A DNA stretch of 64,000 nucleotides, from the NCBI GenBank assembly GCA_015179025.1, contig WHUX01000012.1:558001-622000 (forward strand), written 5' to 3'. Numbering within the stretch: position 1 is the first letter of the stretch; every line of letters starts with the position of its first letter. The notes below the pieces were generated by a model. That model did no database searches and was not told the DNA's origin. It saw only the letters and a program-made list of their open reading frames with translations. Positions 19,196 to 30,220 of the stretch are shown here, in pieces. A program made the translations under genes and the position numbers. The stretch comes from Terfezia claveryi. Lineage: Eukaryota; Ascomycota; Pezizomycetes; Pezizales; Pezizaceae.

Positions 19196-20533
19196 TTAGA
19201 ACTCTATATCCACCTTCGTCTTCCCTCTACCTCCACCTGCATGCCCCTGCTCCTCCGCCCCCAATGCCCCCGGCTTATCCCCCCCGTCGCCTTCCCCCTC
19301 CGGCTGCAAACTAAATAATCCAATCCCAAACCTCCTCCTCGTCACCGTAAAAGCCAAATCCTCTACCCCCACTGCTCCACCCCCCCCTCCCACCTTCTTC
19401 TCCGGGACTTTCCACACCCTTACTAACCCCATCGGCATATCCTCTCTCCCCTTCGCGGCAGCCCGTGTAGCCTGCTCCATCAAACTCGCCACGGGCACTA
19501 ACTCCACCACCGTATCTGCCAAAAGCTCAATCCAGCGGACTAGTCCCATTGTGCGGGGGTAAAGCTCGATTGGGAGGGAAAGCATTGCGGTTAAGGAGGC
19601 TGAGTGTGTGCGGAGGAGGGCGCGAAGGGAGTGGAGGAATTGGAGGAGGTGAGGGGGGTGGGCGGCATGGGGTGGGTAGAGGGCCGGGGAGAGGAGGCTG
19701 GGGATGACAAGGCGGGTTATGGTATTGGGGGAGGAGGTGGTGAGGATGGTAGCGAGGTTTGACAAAATGGATGTAAACGGGGAAGAGGGATTTGTGGAAG
19801 TGGTGGGTGGTGGGAGAGGTATATATGTAATTTTTGTATCTGGAGTGATCTCAAGACGTTTCGTGAGATCAAATGAATGACAGAATGGACCCTGTGCCTT
19901 CTCTGTTGATGATGATGATGACTCATTTGCCGCTGTAGCTGTCCCAATCCTAGATTCCGGTACGCCCCTTTTCCCACCTTCACCTAACCCCACCACCCCT
20001 GTTCCCCCAGCTGCCAATCTCTCATACCTCCACGCAATCTTCATCCTCTCCCTCTCCTTCCTCCCCTCTTTCTCCCCCGCCCCACCGGCACTATCCTGAT
20101 CTGCACCCCCCACCGCCTGCGGCAACTCCCTCGCCCACCCTTTCCCCATGCCCACGACAACTACATGATGCCCCTGTACCACACCCTCCGCTGCATAATA
20201 CCTCAACAGCGCCCCCCCGAAATCCGTGGTTCCTGACTCCTCAATCACAACTGAGGAGCCAAGCGGTAGACCCGCATGGCCAGAAAGGAGTGCATCGAGC
20301 GAGGGAGTTCCAGTGGAAGTGGTAGGGTGGCCGGAGACGGGGGAAGGCCGAACGCCGGGGAGAGCAGGTGAAGGTGGAGGATGGACGGTGTTCGTAGCGG
20401 TTGGGCTGGAGGAGATTATTGACGGGGCCGTAGCTGTGGGTGCGGTAGTACTGGGAGTCGTTGCGCCAGCGCTTGCGGGAGGTGGGGCGCCCCGGGTGGG
20501 GAGGATGGAGATGTTCTTTTTGCGGAATGACAT
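19196..20533 (-). CDS. ELP4: Elongator complex subunit ELP4 (PAXNEB family)
   Basis: Intronless, 445 residues. ELP4 forms with ELP5 and ELP6 the RecA-like hexameric ring of Elongator, needed for wobble-uridine modification of tRNAs. The start MSFRKKNISILPTRGAPPPAS and the Ser/Thr/Pro-rich linker are typical. The RecA-like core begins GTPSLDALLSGHAGLPLGSS and continues VIEESGTTDFGGALLRYYAAEG, which replaces a true P-loop in this family. Further markers are WRYERLAAG and FCHSFDLTKRLE. A Gly/Glu-rich insert with poly-Ser lies between these. The C-terminal half ends with an AFTVTRRRFGIGLFSLQPE block characteristic of the family. Length fits fungal ELP4. It is convergent with the small membrane-protein gene. 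Confidence 0.94.
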   Translation of the reverse strand: MSFRKKNISILPTRGAPPPASAGATTPSTTAPTATAPSIISSSPTATNTVHPPPSPALPGVRPSPVSGHPTTSTGTPSLDALLSGHAGLPLGSSVVIEESGTTDFGGALLRYYAAEGVVQGHHVVVVGMGKGWARELPQAVGGADQDSAGGAGEKEGRKERERMKIAWRYERLAAGGTGVVGLGEGGKRGVPESRIGTATAANESSSSSTEKAQGPFCHSFDLTKRLEITPDTKITYIPLPPPTTSTNPSSPFTSILSNLATILTTSSPNTITRLVIPSLLSPALYPPHAAHPPHLLQFLHSLRALLRTHSASLTAMLSLPIELYPRTMGLVRWIELLADTVVELVPVASLMEQATRAAAKGREDMPMGLVRVWKVPEKKVGGGGGAVGVEDLAFTVTRRRFGIGLFSLQPEGEGDGGDKPGALGAEEQGHAGGGRGKTKVDIEF

Positions 20534-20930
20534 GGATATGCAACTGTTGGGTGCGGCCCTGGGGAGCGGCAGCGTTAATTGGTTGGCTACTTAACTGTAC
20601 TTTGTAACATAAGCTCGGGTGGAGCCAAGCTAATTGCGCGTCATATAGCGGGGTAAGGCTGTGACGCGACGTCATCAGGCTCGTCAGGATTATCCCACTA
20701 AGGGGGCGTGTTCTGTATGTATCCCATGAAAATAATTGCTCCTGGTCTCAATCAGATGGCTCCCGTCATTGATAGTCCTACTTGGTATATTTATATTTAT
20801 CACTGCCAGTGCTCAGCGGGTTATTGAATAACCCGCCAAGCGTAATATCCTCTATTGAGGGAGCGTTGTCATCACACCAACCATATAAAACATAACAGCC
20901 CTCGCAACATTAATTATATCCATCCCCCTT
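20534..20930. promoter_or_regulatory. Upstream region of ELP4
   Basis: 397 bases between the ELP4 start and the COG8 stop (both minus strand). It includes a GACGTCAT (CRE-like) site near 20669-20676 and a TATATTTATATTTATC element near 20778. Confidence 0.35.
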
Positions 20931-22475
20931 TCAACGCCCTCCACCCGCAGCTAGCTGCTCTAACCTACTCGCAAGAACCTTGTGTTTCTTCATGACCTCC
21001 ACCCACTCCTCTACTTCATCCTCACCGATTTCTTGCTCCTTTCCTTGCTCCTCCTCTCCCCAATCCTGGCCCAAACATGCAACTATCCCACTGAAATCCC
21101 CGCCCAGCCTGCCCAAGCTCCCCGCCGCATAAAGTACCTGAGTCAACAAACTCTCCCGCGCGCTCTTATCCTGTATATTGGGGAGATATGTCTTGAGCGT
21201 AGTCTCCAAGAGCGAAATCAGATGTAGTATGAATGTCGATAACGGCGATGGAGGAGTACCCTTCTCAACATCATCAGGGTCATCCGTTGTGAAAAATGAG
21301 TTGCGTGTGATGAAAGAGTTAGGGGAAGGGAGGGGACTAGATGACGGCTCTGGGGAGCCCCCAGGAACCAGTATCGTACTCGAGGGCTGAAGGCTCTGTC
21401 TGGGGTCAGTATTTGGGAAGATGGATCGGTACATAGACACCACAGCAAAACTTTGCTCTCTGAATATTTCAATCCACCTCTTGAGGTATCTCTCCGTATG
21501 CTGTCCTGTGGACGTTGATGTTGCGTTCTCCTCAGCACGGCAGCGGCTGGAATTTGACCTTTCCAGAGGGGGGGCACCAGCCATACTTCTCTTTTGTCGT
21601 CTAACCCTTTGGTCTTTCTCCTCATCTGCTAGTTCCCGAAGTGGCTCCAGCGCTTGAAATAGGCCCTCTACCCAGCTCAGCCTGCACGTTAGGAAAATGC
21701 CCCGAGCGATATCCACATTCTCACTCATCTCTGGGACTGCGCGCTTCAGCCAGCCAATAGTTTTCATCGCTACGGGAAGCTTGATGCTACCAGTCAGCGA
21801 GATTATCAGATTGCTGACCATTGTACGCTGGAGGGCTTCGCATTCCCTGGATATTGACAAAATAGCCGAGGACGTGGGGTATAATATGACAAGTCTGCGG
21901 ACATGAGAGAGGATATCTAGTGAGGTGGGATAATTGCCTGATGATATTGATGAGGAAAGGAGAGTAGGAAGCTCGAGAATGTCCAGCAACCGGTCAAGGT
22001 TTCGGGAGAGGAGGTGTGCCTTTGATCGATCTGTAATTGCCGGAGCATCCTTCTGGAACTTTTGCATGAAGGACTGTATGGTATTATCAAGGCTGAGGAT
22101 TGATTTTGCTCCTGGATCGCTTGTTTTTGCCGACAGCGCCCCGCAGGAGCGTTTAACGGCGTCTACGGACTCTGACAGGGTAGAGAGGTGCCGCGACGAG
22201 GCGATCAATGCATTGTGAGACCGTGACGAGAGCGACTGAATGGAGACATTTAGGGATTGCGAGCTTGCTTGCAGAGCGGCCGGCTCGGTGGTCAGAATGG
22301 ACGACAGGGGAAGCGACACCAGGCGGGAGAGGTAGCTCGAGTAGAGGGGGTCCGTCGGGACCGCTGCAGGTGTCTCGCTCACATCGGAGGGCGAGGAGCT
22401 GGGGGCAGCCGGTTTCTGTGCATTAAGCTTCGGGGCCAGAAGCTCGAGGAGGGGATCTGAGGATGAAGAGCTCAT
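20931..22475 (-). CDS. COG8: Conserved oligomeric Golgi complex subunit 8 (COG8/Dor1)
   Basis: Intronless, 514 residues. It is a subunit of the COG tethering complex, which returns Golgi glycosylation enzymes in retrograde vesicles. The start MSSSSSDPLLELLAPKL is preferred; the frame stays open to an ATG at 22604, but that extension looks like upstream sequence. Dor1-family markers: PLYSSYLSRLVSLPLSSI (~45-62), SSRHLSTLSESVDAVKRSC, RSKAHLLSRNLDRLLDILELP and GNYPTSLDILSHVRRL. Later YLKRWIEIFREQSFAVVSMYRSIF and the SLLETTLKTYLPNI block match the family C-terminal half. It ends in a short coiled coil with KKHKVLASRLEQLA. Length is slightly below some fungal orthologues. Confidence 0.92.
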   Translation of the reverse strand: MSSSSSDPLLELLAPKLNAQKPAAPSSSPSDVSETPAAVPTDPLYSSYLSRLVSLPLSSILTTEPAALQASSQSLNVSIQSLSSRSHNALIASSRHLSTLSESVDAVKRSCGALSAKTSDPGAKSILSLDNTIQSFMQKFQKDAPAITDRSKAHLLSRNLDRLLDILELPTLLSSSISSGNYPTSLDILSHVRRLVILYPTSSAILSISRECEALQRTMVSNLIISLTGSIKLPVAMKTIGWLKRAVPEMSENVDIARGIFLTCRLSWVEGLFQALEPLRELADEEKDQRVRRQKRSMAGAPPLERSNSSRCRAEENATSTSTGQHTERYLKRWIEIFREQSFAVVSMYRSIFPNTDPRQSLQPSSTILVPGGSPEPSSSPLPSPNSFITRNSFFTTDDPDDVEKGTPPSPLSTFILHLISLLETTLKTYLPNIQDKSARESLLTQVLYAAGSLGRLGGDFSGIVACLGQDWGEEEQGKEQEIGEDEVEEWVEVMKKHKVLASRLEQLAAGGGR

Positions 22476-23129
22476 GGCGGCCGAATGGAAGCGTTCATGA
22501 TCGCGGGCTACGGTTCCTGGCTGGACTCCATGTCTCGTCATGATGCTCGCGGCCGCCAAGTCAAACGCGTCATGATGCTCTGGGCGCCAAGTCAGACTCG
22601 TCATGTCATTGTCCTATTATGCAGTGCCGTGCATGCAGACTTTCCCCTGCGCATTGTACCATACCATGTTAGCCCCAAGCCGGCTAAATCCTCCGAATTC
22701 ATCCGCGTCACAGCTGCAGCCTCTGCTGATCGAGAAAAAAAGTCTCCCTCCACCAAGATTTCTGATTTGTATGTGGCAAACATAACACCGAGATACATAA
22801 ACAAAAACAGGGTACATAGACAAAAACAGGGTCCTGGATGTAGGTCTTGCCCCTACTTCAGTATAGCCCTTCGATAAGCCTTTTGATACAGTACTAACTG
22901 GTGCAGACATCACACGCCCGTCAATTCCCTTATCAGATCCTTCCCGGTTACATCCCACCACCCCAAAAGTTTCCCCCAACGTGACAGCATCATGAGCGAG
23001 CGCACCTATACCAATTAACCTTATTTACTGCGGAGCCGATCGTTATATAAAGCTCAATCCCACGTCCATTTTTTTTTTTTCTTGAACCCTTATCCTCTAC
23101 TCGGCCGGTGGCCCATAGGCTGCCTTGCA
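22476..23129. promoter_or_regulatory. Divergent promoter region, COG8 / MTM1
   Basis: 654 bases between two divergent starts. It contains a direct repeat CAAAAACAGGGT/CAAAAACAGGGTCC near 22801-22832, a GTTATATAAAGC TATA-like box near 23043 and a T run at 23071-23080 close to the MTM1 start. Confidence 0.45.
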
Positions 23130-24745
23130 ATGAGTGTCACCGGGTTTGAATCCTCCCCGGCGGAGTTTGACGACGAGGCAAGACATATTGTAGCACCGCC
23201 TGCTTGCTCGGAGCATCATCTACATCACCATCACCGCCGAGAGGCACTTTTAAACGGAGCCAATCAAGGAATACCTGGGTTGGAGGCAACCACCAGTGTT
23301 AGTTCGGCGGGAGACGATAAAGAAGAAGGAGAGCTAGTGATTACCGCGGCTCAGAAGATGCTGGCAGCTTGCTCCGGCAGCTTGCTCACAAGTTTCCTAG
23401 GTGAGTCAATTGAATTTCATACCCATTGATCTGTAACTAGGATTTACATTTCTCCCTGTAGTGACGCCCCTCGACGTCGTGCGAGTTCGACTACAATCCC
23501 AACACAGACAACCCTCAAACACATCAACTCCACCAACCGCTCCAACAAATATACCCGATACGTCCCTCCGCGCATATAAACTCGTACCTCCACAATTCCA
23601 ATCCACCTGGGTCCGATTGCCCACTGAAACCGGCGTAACCGCCTGCTGTCGGGAAGTTTTCTGGAACCCGAACAATGCCGAGTTCTGTGTTGTTTCATCT
23701 TCGAACTCTACATCCCCTGCCTTTGCAGATGCTTGCGCAATAGAGGAAACATCCCGACGAAGATTTACTGGGACCTGGGAGGGGTTGGTGAAAATTGCAA
23801 GATATGAGGGAACGACAAGCCTCTGGCGAGGCCTTTCGCCAACTCTACTCATGGCAATCCCCGCTAATGTTATATATTTCACGGGCTATGACTCACTACG
23901 AACATCCCCACTCAGCCCGTTCTCGGACATGAACTCGACATGGGCACCATTACTAGCTGGATCATCAGCCAGGGCTATTGCTGCTACGGCGATATCGCCA
24001 TTGGAGTTATTTAGGACTAGACTATGGGCAATTAGTGCCCCTAAGGCCAACGGGAATGGCAATGGTGGCGTGGTGAGTGAGACTGGTGTATTCAGGAAGA
24101 CTGTATCTGGACTTGTTGGCATGGTCAAATCGGAAGGCTGGACATCACTATGGCGGGGTCTTACACTTACACTATGGCGAGATGTGCCTTTTTCGGGGAT
24201 TTACTGGTTTGGATACGAGACTATCAAAAAGCGTCTTCAAGCCCAAAATCTTCGGAGGAGTCAGCAGCTTTTCCCATTGAATTCGTCTAAAGGCAAGGTC
24301 GATAATACCCGTGCCAATACTTTTACAGATTCGTTTATTGCAGGAGCTCTGTCTGGGATGGTAGCGGCATTTTTGACAACTCCGTTTGATGTGGGGAAGA
24401 CAAGGATACAGGTTACGCAGCATATCCGCCCGCCAGCGGCAGATGGGCCGGCAGCTTTGAGGGCGGGGTACGGTGGCGGGACAAGGCACGTGTATAAAAC
24501 TATGCCGAGTTTACTTCATGGTATTTGGAAAGAGGAGGGAGTGAGAGGATTGTGGAGGGGCTGTGCTCCCCGGATGATGAAGGTTGCCCCAGCTTGTGCG
24601 ATAATGGTGAGTGATTCCCTAGTGTAAGCATTACGAAATATACTTGAATGAGTGCCTGACGCTTCAGAAACAGATCTCGAGCTACGAGGTTGGGAAGCAG
24701 TGGGCAGAGAAGCATAACCAAACTAAGCGAGAAATGGGGGAATAG
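23130..24745 (+). CDS. MTM1: Mitochondrial carrier MTM1 (SLC25A39/40 type)
   Basis: Three exons: 23130-23400, 23462-24606 and 24674-24745; introns of 61 and 67 bases; 495 residues. It is an inner-membrane carrier; mammalian SLC25A39/40 import glutathione, and yeast Mtm1 affects manganese SOD and iron-sulfur metabolism. Three carrier repeats are marked by TPLDVVRVRLQ, SPLELFRTRLW and TPFDVGKTRIQ, with the downstream half-signatures LVKIARYEGTTSLWRGL, MVKSEGWTSLWRGL and GIWKEEGVRGLWRG. The first matrix loop has the family's long insertion with cysteines (ACCREVFWNPNNAEFC, DACAIEE). In SLC25A39 cysteines in this loop sense iron-sulfur clusters. The N-terminus contains a HHLHHHHRR cluster. The exon joins restore SFLVTPLD and IMISSYEVGKQW exactly as in the family. 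Confidence 0.95.
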
Positions 24746-25454
24746 TCTCGACGTAATCAAAGCATTATGGCACCCACTATTTAATTAACCTGCATTTGCG
24801 AAACTTGCTGTGGCACAAGAGAGCGTCGGCACCTTCTGCGAGAGGCTTATCTTTTTATCCCCCCTCTATTTCTCCATTCAGTTCGATATCTGCAGTTTGT
24901 CATTGATTTTCTTCCTTTGGTGTGGTCCTCCCTGTCTTTCAAAATTCCGGCATATGTTTCTTAGTTATCTTACACGGTTTGATGTTTTACAGAAACTGGG
25001 CATTCTTAGAAGATATATCTCACACATACGTACGTCTTTTTAGTATCGATTTCTACGACAGACACAGGATTAATGGAGCTGGGTTCTCTCAAATTCTCTC
25101 AAATAGTATTCTGCATGCAGCTTATGAAATAATGTACATGGGTTTCCCTTTTGTTCAATCCTGTGCGCCAAGCCAAGCCACATTGATTAAATCTGCTCTG
25201 TAACGATAAGTTATATTACCGGTATATTGGTGGGTCCATCGAGATTGGGTGTAACTGCTGAGCATGATGATAGTAGAGAGTAATGTAATATATGGTGCAT
25301 CTCATCCATGCTTTGGCGTAATTCTGAGAGGCCCCAGGGTCTCGAAGGAGTGTTCAGCTCCGATGAGAAATACTTGAAGCTGGTGTATGTACCTTAGGTA
25401 CTGTAGGTATCGTACCTCTTATCCGTATTAGTACGTACAGTACATACAGTACAG

Positions 25455-25458
25455 TATA

Positions 25459-25496
<38 letters not shown>
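25455..25496 (+). repeat. (TATATG)n microsatellite
   Basis: About seven tandem copies of a six-base TATATG/GTATAT unit, preceded by GTACAGTA repeats. Confidence 0.9.
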
Positions 25497-25497
<1 letters not shown>

Positions 25498-25860
25498 GAG
25501 TACTTGTTACATGTTTGATATAGACGAGAACATCTGTCGCCTACATCCGTATGCGATGGCGTATACGCCCCACTTCACTCTAATCAATTAGAGACTTTGA
25601 CCTCATTTATCGCGAAATGCCTACAGCATCAGGTGGCCCGGGAGGTACCTACATGCGAAGCACCACACAAAACTTTGATTCATGCCTTACAGTAACTCCC
25701 GAGTCACGCAGTTTGGACCCTGGAATTGCACAGAATTGCGCAACCGGACCTGAATCAGGGCCCAATGGGAGACAGGGGAATAGTGGGGTTGGTTGCCTGT
25801 GGGGAGGAGGAGGCCTTTCTTGTAAGCTTTTTGCCACACGCTTCGCTGCAGCAAAAGGCT

Positions 25861-25912
25861 TAAAATAAAATAAAAATTAAAAAAATTAAAAAATAAAAAA
25901 ATAAAAAAAAAG
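25861..25912 (+). repeat. A-rich simple repeat
   Basis: Imperfect AAAATAAAA/AATTAAAAAA units over about 50 bases. It could be a degraded retroelement tail, but the LINE-type CATAGGAGTAAT motif is not present. Confidence 0.75.
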
Positions 25913-26082
25913 ATGGCAACATGATTCTCTCGACTGTTCAACTGAGCCATCATCCATATTACAACATCATCTTGCGTTGAAGCAAGCACTTCATCATAGC
26001 AACAGCAAGGGCTACTGCTTCAAGTCAACAGGGCACTCGACACCTAACTTCACTTCTTTCAGCAACCTACCTGCAATTCAAC

Positions 26083-27349
26083 ATGTGCCGCTGGGTCATA
26101 TTCAAAGGCCGCAACGAGATTCTTCTCGCAGACTTACTCCTGCGTCCGGCTCACTCAATTCTCACACAGTCATACGATTGCAGGCTTCGGCTGGTATGTC
26201 CCCCCCCCCCCCCCAGTGCTCCCTCCTCCATGGACCCCAATCTGCAAGGCACAAGATGCTAACTCCACGATCCACAGGACCGACGTCCACACAACGGCGA
26301 TGGCTTTGGTGTTGGCTACTACACCAATCCCGAACTCGGCAAAGGTCCCTGCATATTCACCTCCACAACACCAGCATGGAACTGCACCAACCTCACCCGT
26401 CTGGCGGAGAAGACGACCAGCTCGCTGGTGTTTGCACATGTCCGAGCTACAACCACAGGAGTATTAAGCGAGAGCAACTGCCATCCATTCGCATACCATA
26501 GCTTAATGTGGATGCATAACGGACATATTGCCGGGTTCAACAAAATCAAACGTAGGATCGTCGAGGAAATTAAGGATGAGTATTTTCTGAGCGTGGAGGG
26601 TAGTACGGATAGTGAATGGGTATATTTTGCCCCCCTCTCAGTCACCTATCCACGGATGCTAATGAGTGACTTCTCAGGCATTCGCTCTCTACCTAGATAC
26701 CCTCGATTCGCTCGGTGCCGACCTCAAAAATCCTCCCCCAACCGGCTTCGGCCACGCCCTCCTCCGCGCCGCCATGCTCCAAACTATTTCCCGCCTCAAT
26801 ACCTTCCTCCAATCTGCCTCCGTCACCGAGCCCTCCCTCCTCAACTTCGGCCTCTCTGATGGCCACACTGTAATCTGCACACGCTACGTCTCGTCTAAAA
26901 CCGACGAAGCCGCATCTCTCTACTTCTCCTCTGGTACCCGATTCCACGAGTACCGACCCGGTGGATTCTACCGCATGGAGCGCCACGATAAGGGCCAGGA
27001 TCTCGTCATGGTCGCGAGTGAACCCCTCACCTTTGAACGTGGGGATTGGGTTACGGTGCCGACCAATAGTATTTTGAGTATTAATAAGCAGACGGTATTG
27101 ATTCATCCGGTGGTGGATAAGTATTATCAGCCGGATCCCAGTTGTAGTAGAAGTGCGGCGTTTGTGGAGAGTAAGGGGATGGTGGGGAGGGGGCCAGAGA
27201 AAGGGGCGGTGGCGGGAGTCAAGGGACCGATAGTGAGTGAGGATAGTAGTGATGCGAGTGGGTTAGAAGTGGATAGGTTGAGTACGCCGGGTGTGTGTGC
27301 TGGTGGCGGGCAGCTGCATGTGGCTCCAATGGTGGGGGTGTCGTCTTAG
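26083..27349 (+). CDS. DUG3: Class II glutamine amidotransferase DUG3 (glutathione degradation)
   Basis: Three exons: 26083-26193, 26278-26619 and 26678-27349; introns of 84 and 58 bases; 374 residues. DUG3 with DUG2 opens the gamma-glutamyl bond of glutathione outside the gamma-glutamyl-transferase route. The start is fixed by the required N-terminal nucleophile: MCRWVIFKGR, where Cys2 becomes the N-terminus after Met removal (Ntn hydrolase). Other class II amidotransferase markers are LLLRPAHSILTQS, the exon-1/2 join RLRL-DRRPHNGDGFGVGYY, VFAHVRATTTG and NCHPFAYHSLMWMHNGHIAGF. The second join reads STDSEW-AFALYLDTL. The C-terminal ~80 residues after the IHPVVDKYYQP block are Gly/Ser-rich and probably disordered. 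All three exons keep phase 0, and the first intron has a GCTAACT branch site. Confidence 0.95.
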
Positions 27350-29023
27350 TCTATGACCGTATGGGGGTTATGGGGGTGCTTTTCTGATTTTTTGCTTTCG
27401 TAGATTGGCATTATATCCTCTCTTGCCTTTGTTTGATTTTGCTTGTGGGGTGAGTGCATGAATGGATGCATAGTATAGTAGAGCTTCGGTGGTAAGTTAT
27501 TAGATGCCATTTCAGGCTTTAGGTTTCTTCCTTGGCCAGTTGGCTTTTTTCTTTCCCCCCTTGTTTCTCTTTTACTATTTGATTGCAAGAATGAGTGTGC
27601 TTTCTGGACATACGTAACTAGGCTAGGGAGGCACCATAGTAAGTCTTTTAATCGATAAATCATTCAAAGGGATCATTACTGTGTGGAGGTGAAATGTCAT
27701 TGAGATCGTCAATATAGGAACTTAAAAAGCTTTAGCGAATATCGAATGGTACTTGTGTACGTAGTGGTAATACGAAGCTAGGAAGCTCCCCAGGTCCAGC
27801 CTTAAGGTTGTGACGGTTAGGAGTGTATTTATTTGCATATTTACTCATTTCGTAGAGTCTGGTGGATAAATTGAATTAAGAAAGATATATTTGAGTAAGT
27901 TTGGGAGATCAAAGGTGGTGTGAATTATATTATAATCTGAGGGTAACCGCCCCCCCCCCCTCCTTCCCCGGCCTCTCTTAAGAGCTACCTTTGGCATACT
28001 AAGTGTTACCCTCAGACAGCTTCGATATGCACGGGCCGGCTATCCTCGTTGTACTGAGTATTTTCCATTCACCAAGGCAGAACCATGAGCAAGATACTGT
28101 TGTTTATACATCTATAGTTATCAATCTGGCTGCATGCATGTCACTAACTTGCGTGGCCCTTTAACGACTAGGTATGTAGGAGCAGGGGTAAGCTAGTATA
28201 CGATATCACAAGTGAACTGCGTGATGTAAAAGTAACCTAACTAATGCTTTATCAATAGTAATATCCAAGGGTCCCCAAAACTTCAGCAAGGAATTTGGAG
28301 ATATATGTAGGAGGGGGGTATCGTTTATAAGTGTCATACCTGCATGAACCCTGGACGATAACTTGAATCTAATTCATCCGCTGCGGGAGCGGTGCCCGCC
28401 AGAACCAACATCCGCTCTGTGGTAATCATAAAAATCCCTGTATATATTTTTAGTACCATGTCCTTGTTTATCTGTATACAATTAGTCTCAATCATGCTAC
28501 GTTTGATATGGATTTGCCATGATGTTCCGCCATCGGCATGCCGAAAGCACAGCCCGATATCGGCCCGAATGCGGTGATGTCCATTCATAGCAACACTCTG
28601 CAGCTTCCAAGCCTCTTTGGGCTAGGCTTCTTCCATCCAACATTTTCAGTCGCCCCCCTTACCTGTTAAGTAGTTCCCCTTCGGATGGCGCTTCAGGCTT
28701 GTTCACCAGGGATTGAACATCTCCAACTTTCCCTTCCTTTCAAACCGCAGTTATATTATTACATAGATCTTTTTAGTCGCGCAGCTTTCGTTTCATTGAT
28801 CTCGTGTGCCCCGTTTCATCACTATTAGGTACACACGTAATTCAGTACTGAAGCTTTTTCACACGTATAGGTACATATTCTACATCACTTAACCCTCGTC
28901 GGCTGAACTGAACACCTAAACGAACTATCCAAACACCCCCCGCTGCTATCAACACAGACACAGACAAGACACAGGCACGTCTCTACTTTTCGCGGTCTTC
29001 TTTAGAACCCCCACTTAATAGCC
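27350..29023. other. Intergenic gap, DUG3 to SED5
   Basis: About 1.7 kb, AT-rich, with a C run at 27951-27961 (about 11 bases). No RNA gene or recognisable transposon. Small ORFs here lack coding character. Confidence 0.5.
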
Positions 29024-30220
29024 ATGGTCTCGATTCAAGATCGCACGGCGGAGTTTCAGACTGTGGTCTCCAGCCTCTCCCGGAGGTTAAACCGGCCTCC
29101 GTCCACAGCGGCAAAGGTACCCCTACTGTCCGATGTTCCGGATCGTCCGTCATCCACAACGGGCAAGAAGGCAGCCAGGTCGGAGTTCGCCAGGCGCGCG
29201 GCGGACATTGGGAGGAGTATCAATAGTACGATGGGGAAATTAGAACGGTTAGCACAGCGTCAGTAAAACACCCCGATCCATAGGGTTCCATCCCGTATCG
29301 TCAACAATCAACATTGCTGACGATTCCTCATATAGTGGCCAAACGCAAAACCCTCTTTGACGACAAACCAATCGAAATCGCTGAGCTTACCTACGTCATC
29401 AAACAAGACCTCTCCTCCATCAACTCCCAAATCGGTAACCTCCAAACTCTCGTCCGTTCCCAACACCCCAACTCGTCCAAGTCTAGTGAAGGCCAAGAAG
29501 GAGAGCATGCAAAGAACGTGGTGGTCATGTTGCAGGGGAAGTTGGCGGACGTGAGTGTAGGTTTTAAAGAGGTCCTTGAGGTTCGAACGAAGAACATCCA
29601 GGCTAGCAGGAGTAGAACAGAGAACTTTGTGAGCAATGTGGCTGGAAGGGTTGGTGAGGGTGAGTTTCGTCTCCGTAGAACCCCCTCGACCCCAGCGGGT
29701 GGTGAGGGTTTCCTTTGTCAATTATCCCAGCTTATATATGCTAATTGAATCTCTTGATATAGCGTCAACATTACAACAATCAGCCTCTCCTCTATATACA
29801 CCACCCACTACCCGCCCATCTTCGCATATGCACCCTGGTCCTTCCCCATCACCATCACTCCTCTCACTTGACCCCCATCCCTCACATTCCCAGCCCATGT
29901 CACAGCAACAACTGCAACTCCTCGAAGAAGCTCAACCCGTCAACAGCTATTTAAGCGCCCGATCCGAGGCCATAGAAGCCATCGAAAGGACAATTAACGA
30001 GCTAGGGGGTATCTTTGGGCAATTAGCACAAATGGTCAGTGAGCAGAGTGAGATGATTCAAAGGATTGATGCGGAGTCCGAGGACGTGGTGACAAATGTA
30101 TCCGGAGCACAAAGGGAGTTATTGAAATATTGGGGAAGAGTCAGCTCGAATAGGTGGCTGGTGGTGAAAATGTTTGGGGTATTGATGATTTTCTTCTTGC
30201 TATGGGTGCTTGTTAGTTAG
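29024..30220 (+). CDS. SED5: Golgi Qa-SNARE SED5 (syntaxin 5)
   Basis: Three exons: 29024-29258, 29336-29659 and 29763-30220; introns of 77 and 103 bases; 338 residues, the size of yeast Sed5 (340). It is the target-membrane SNARE for ER-to-Golgi and intra-Golgi fusion. The N-terminal peptide MVSIQDRTAEF is the conserved Sly1-binding motif of Sed5. The Habc region includes LAKRKTLFDDKPIEI at the first exon join and AELTYVIKQDLSSINSQI. The second join gives the conserved ASTLQQSASPLY. The SNARE helix has the ionic-layer Gln in QMVSEQSEMIQRIDAE, and the chain ends in the tail anchor MFGVLMIFFLLWVLV. The first donor is GTCAGT rather than GTAAGT/GTATGT, a weaker site, but only this join restores the family sequence. 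Confidence 0.95.

Larger units (their letters stand above)
24746..26082. other. Intergenic gap, MTM1 to DUG3
   Basis: About 1.3 kb without a convincing gene. GTAC-rich stretches occur near 25396-25450. A TATATG microsatellite and an A-rich block are listed separately. Confidence 0.5.

Noticed and set aside
22476..22604. N-terminal extension of COG8 to an ATG at 22604
   Set aside because: The extra 43 residues are not like COG8, and the downstream ATG (MSSSSSDPLLELL) fits the family start.
23139..23160. B-box-like GGGTTTGAATCC
   Set aside because: Lies in the MTM1 coding exon; no tRNA structure around it.
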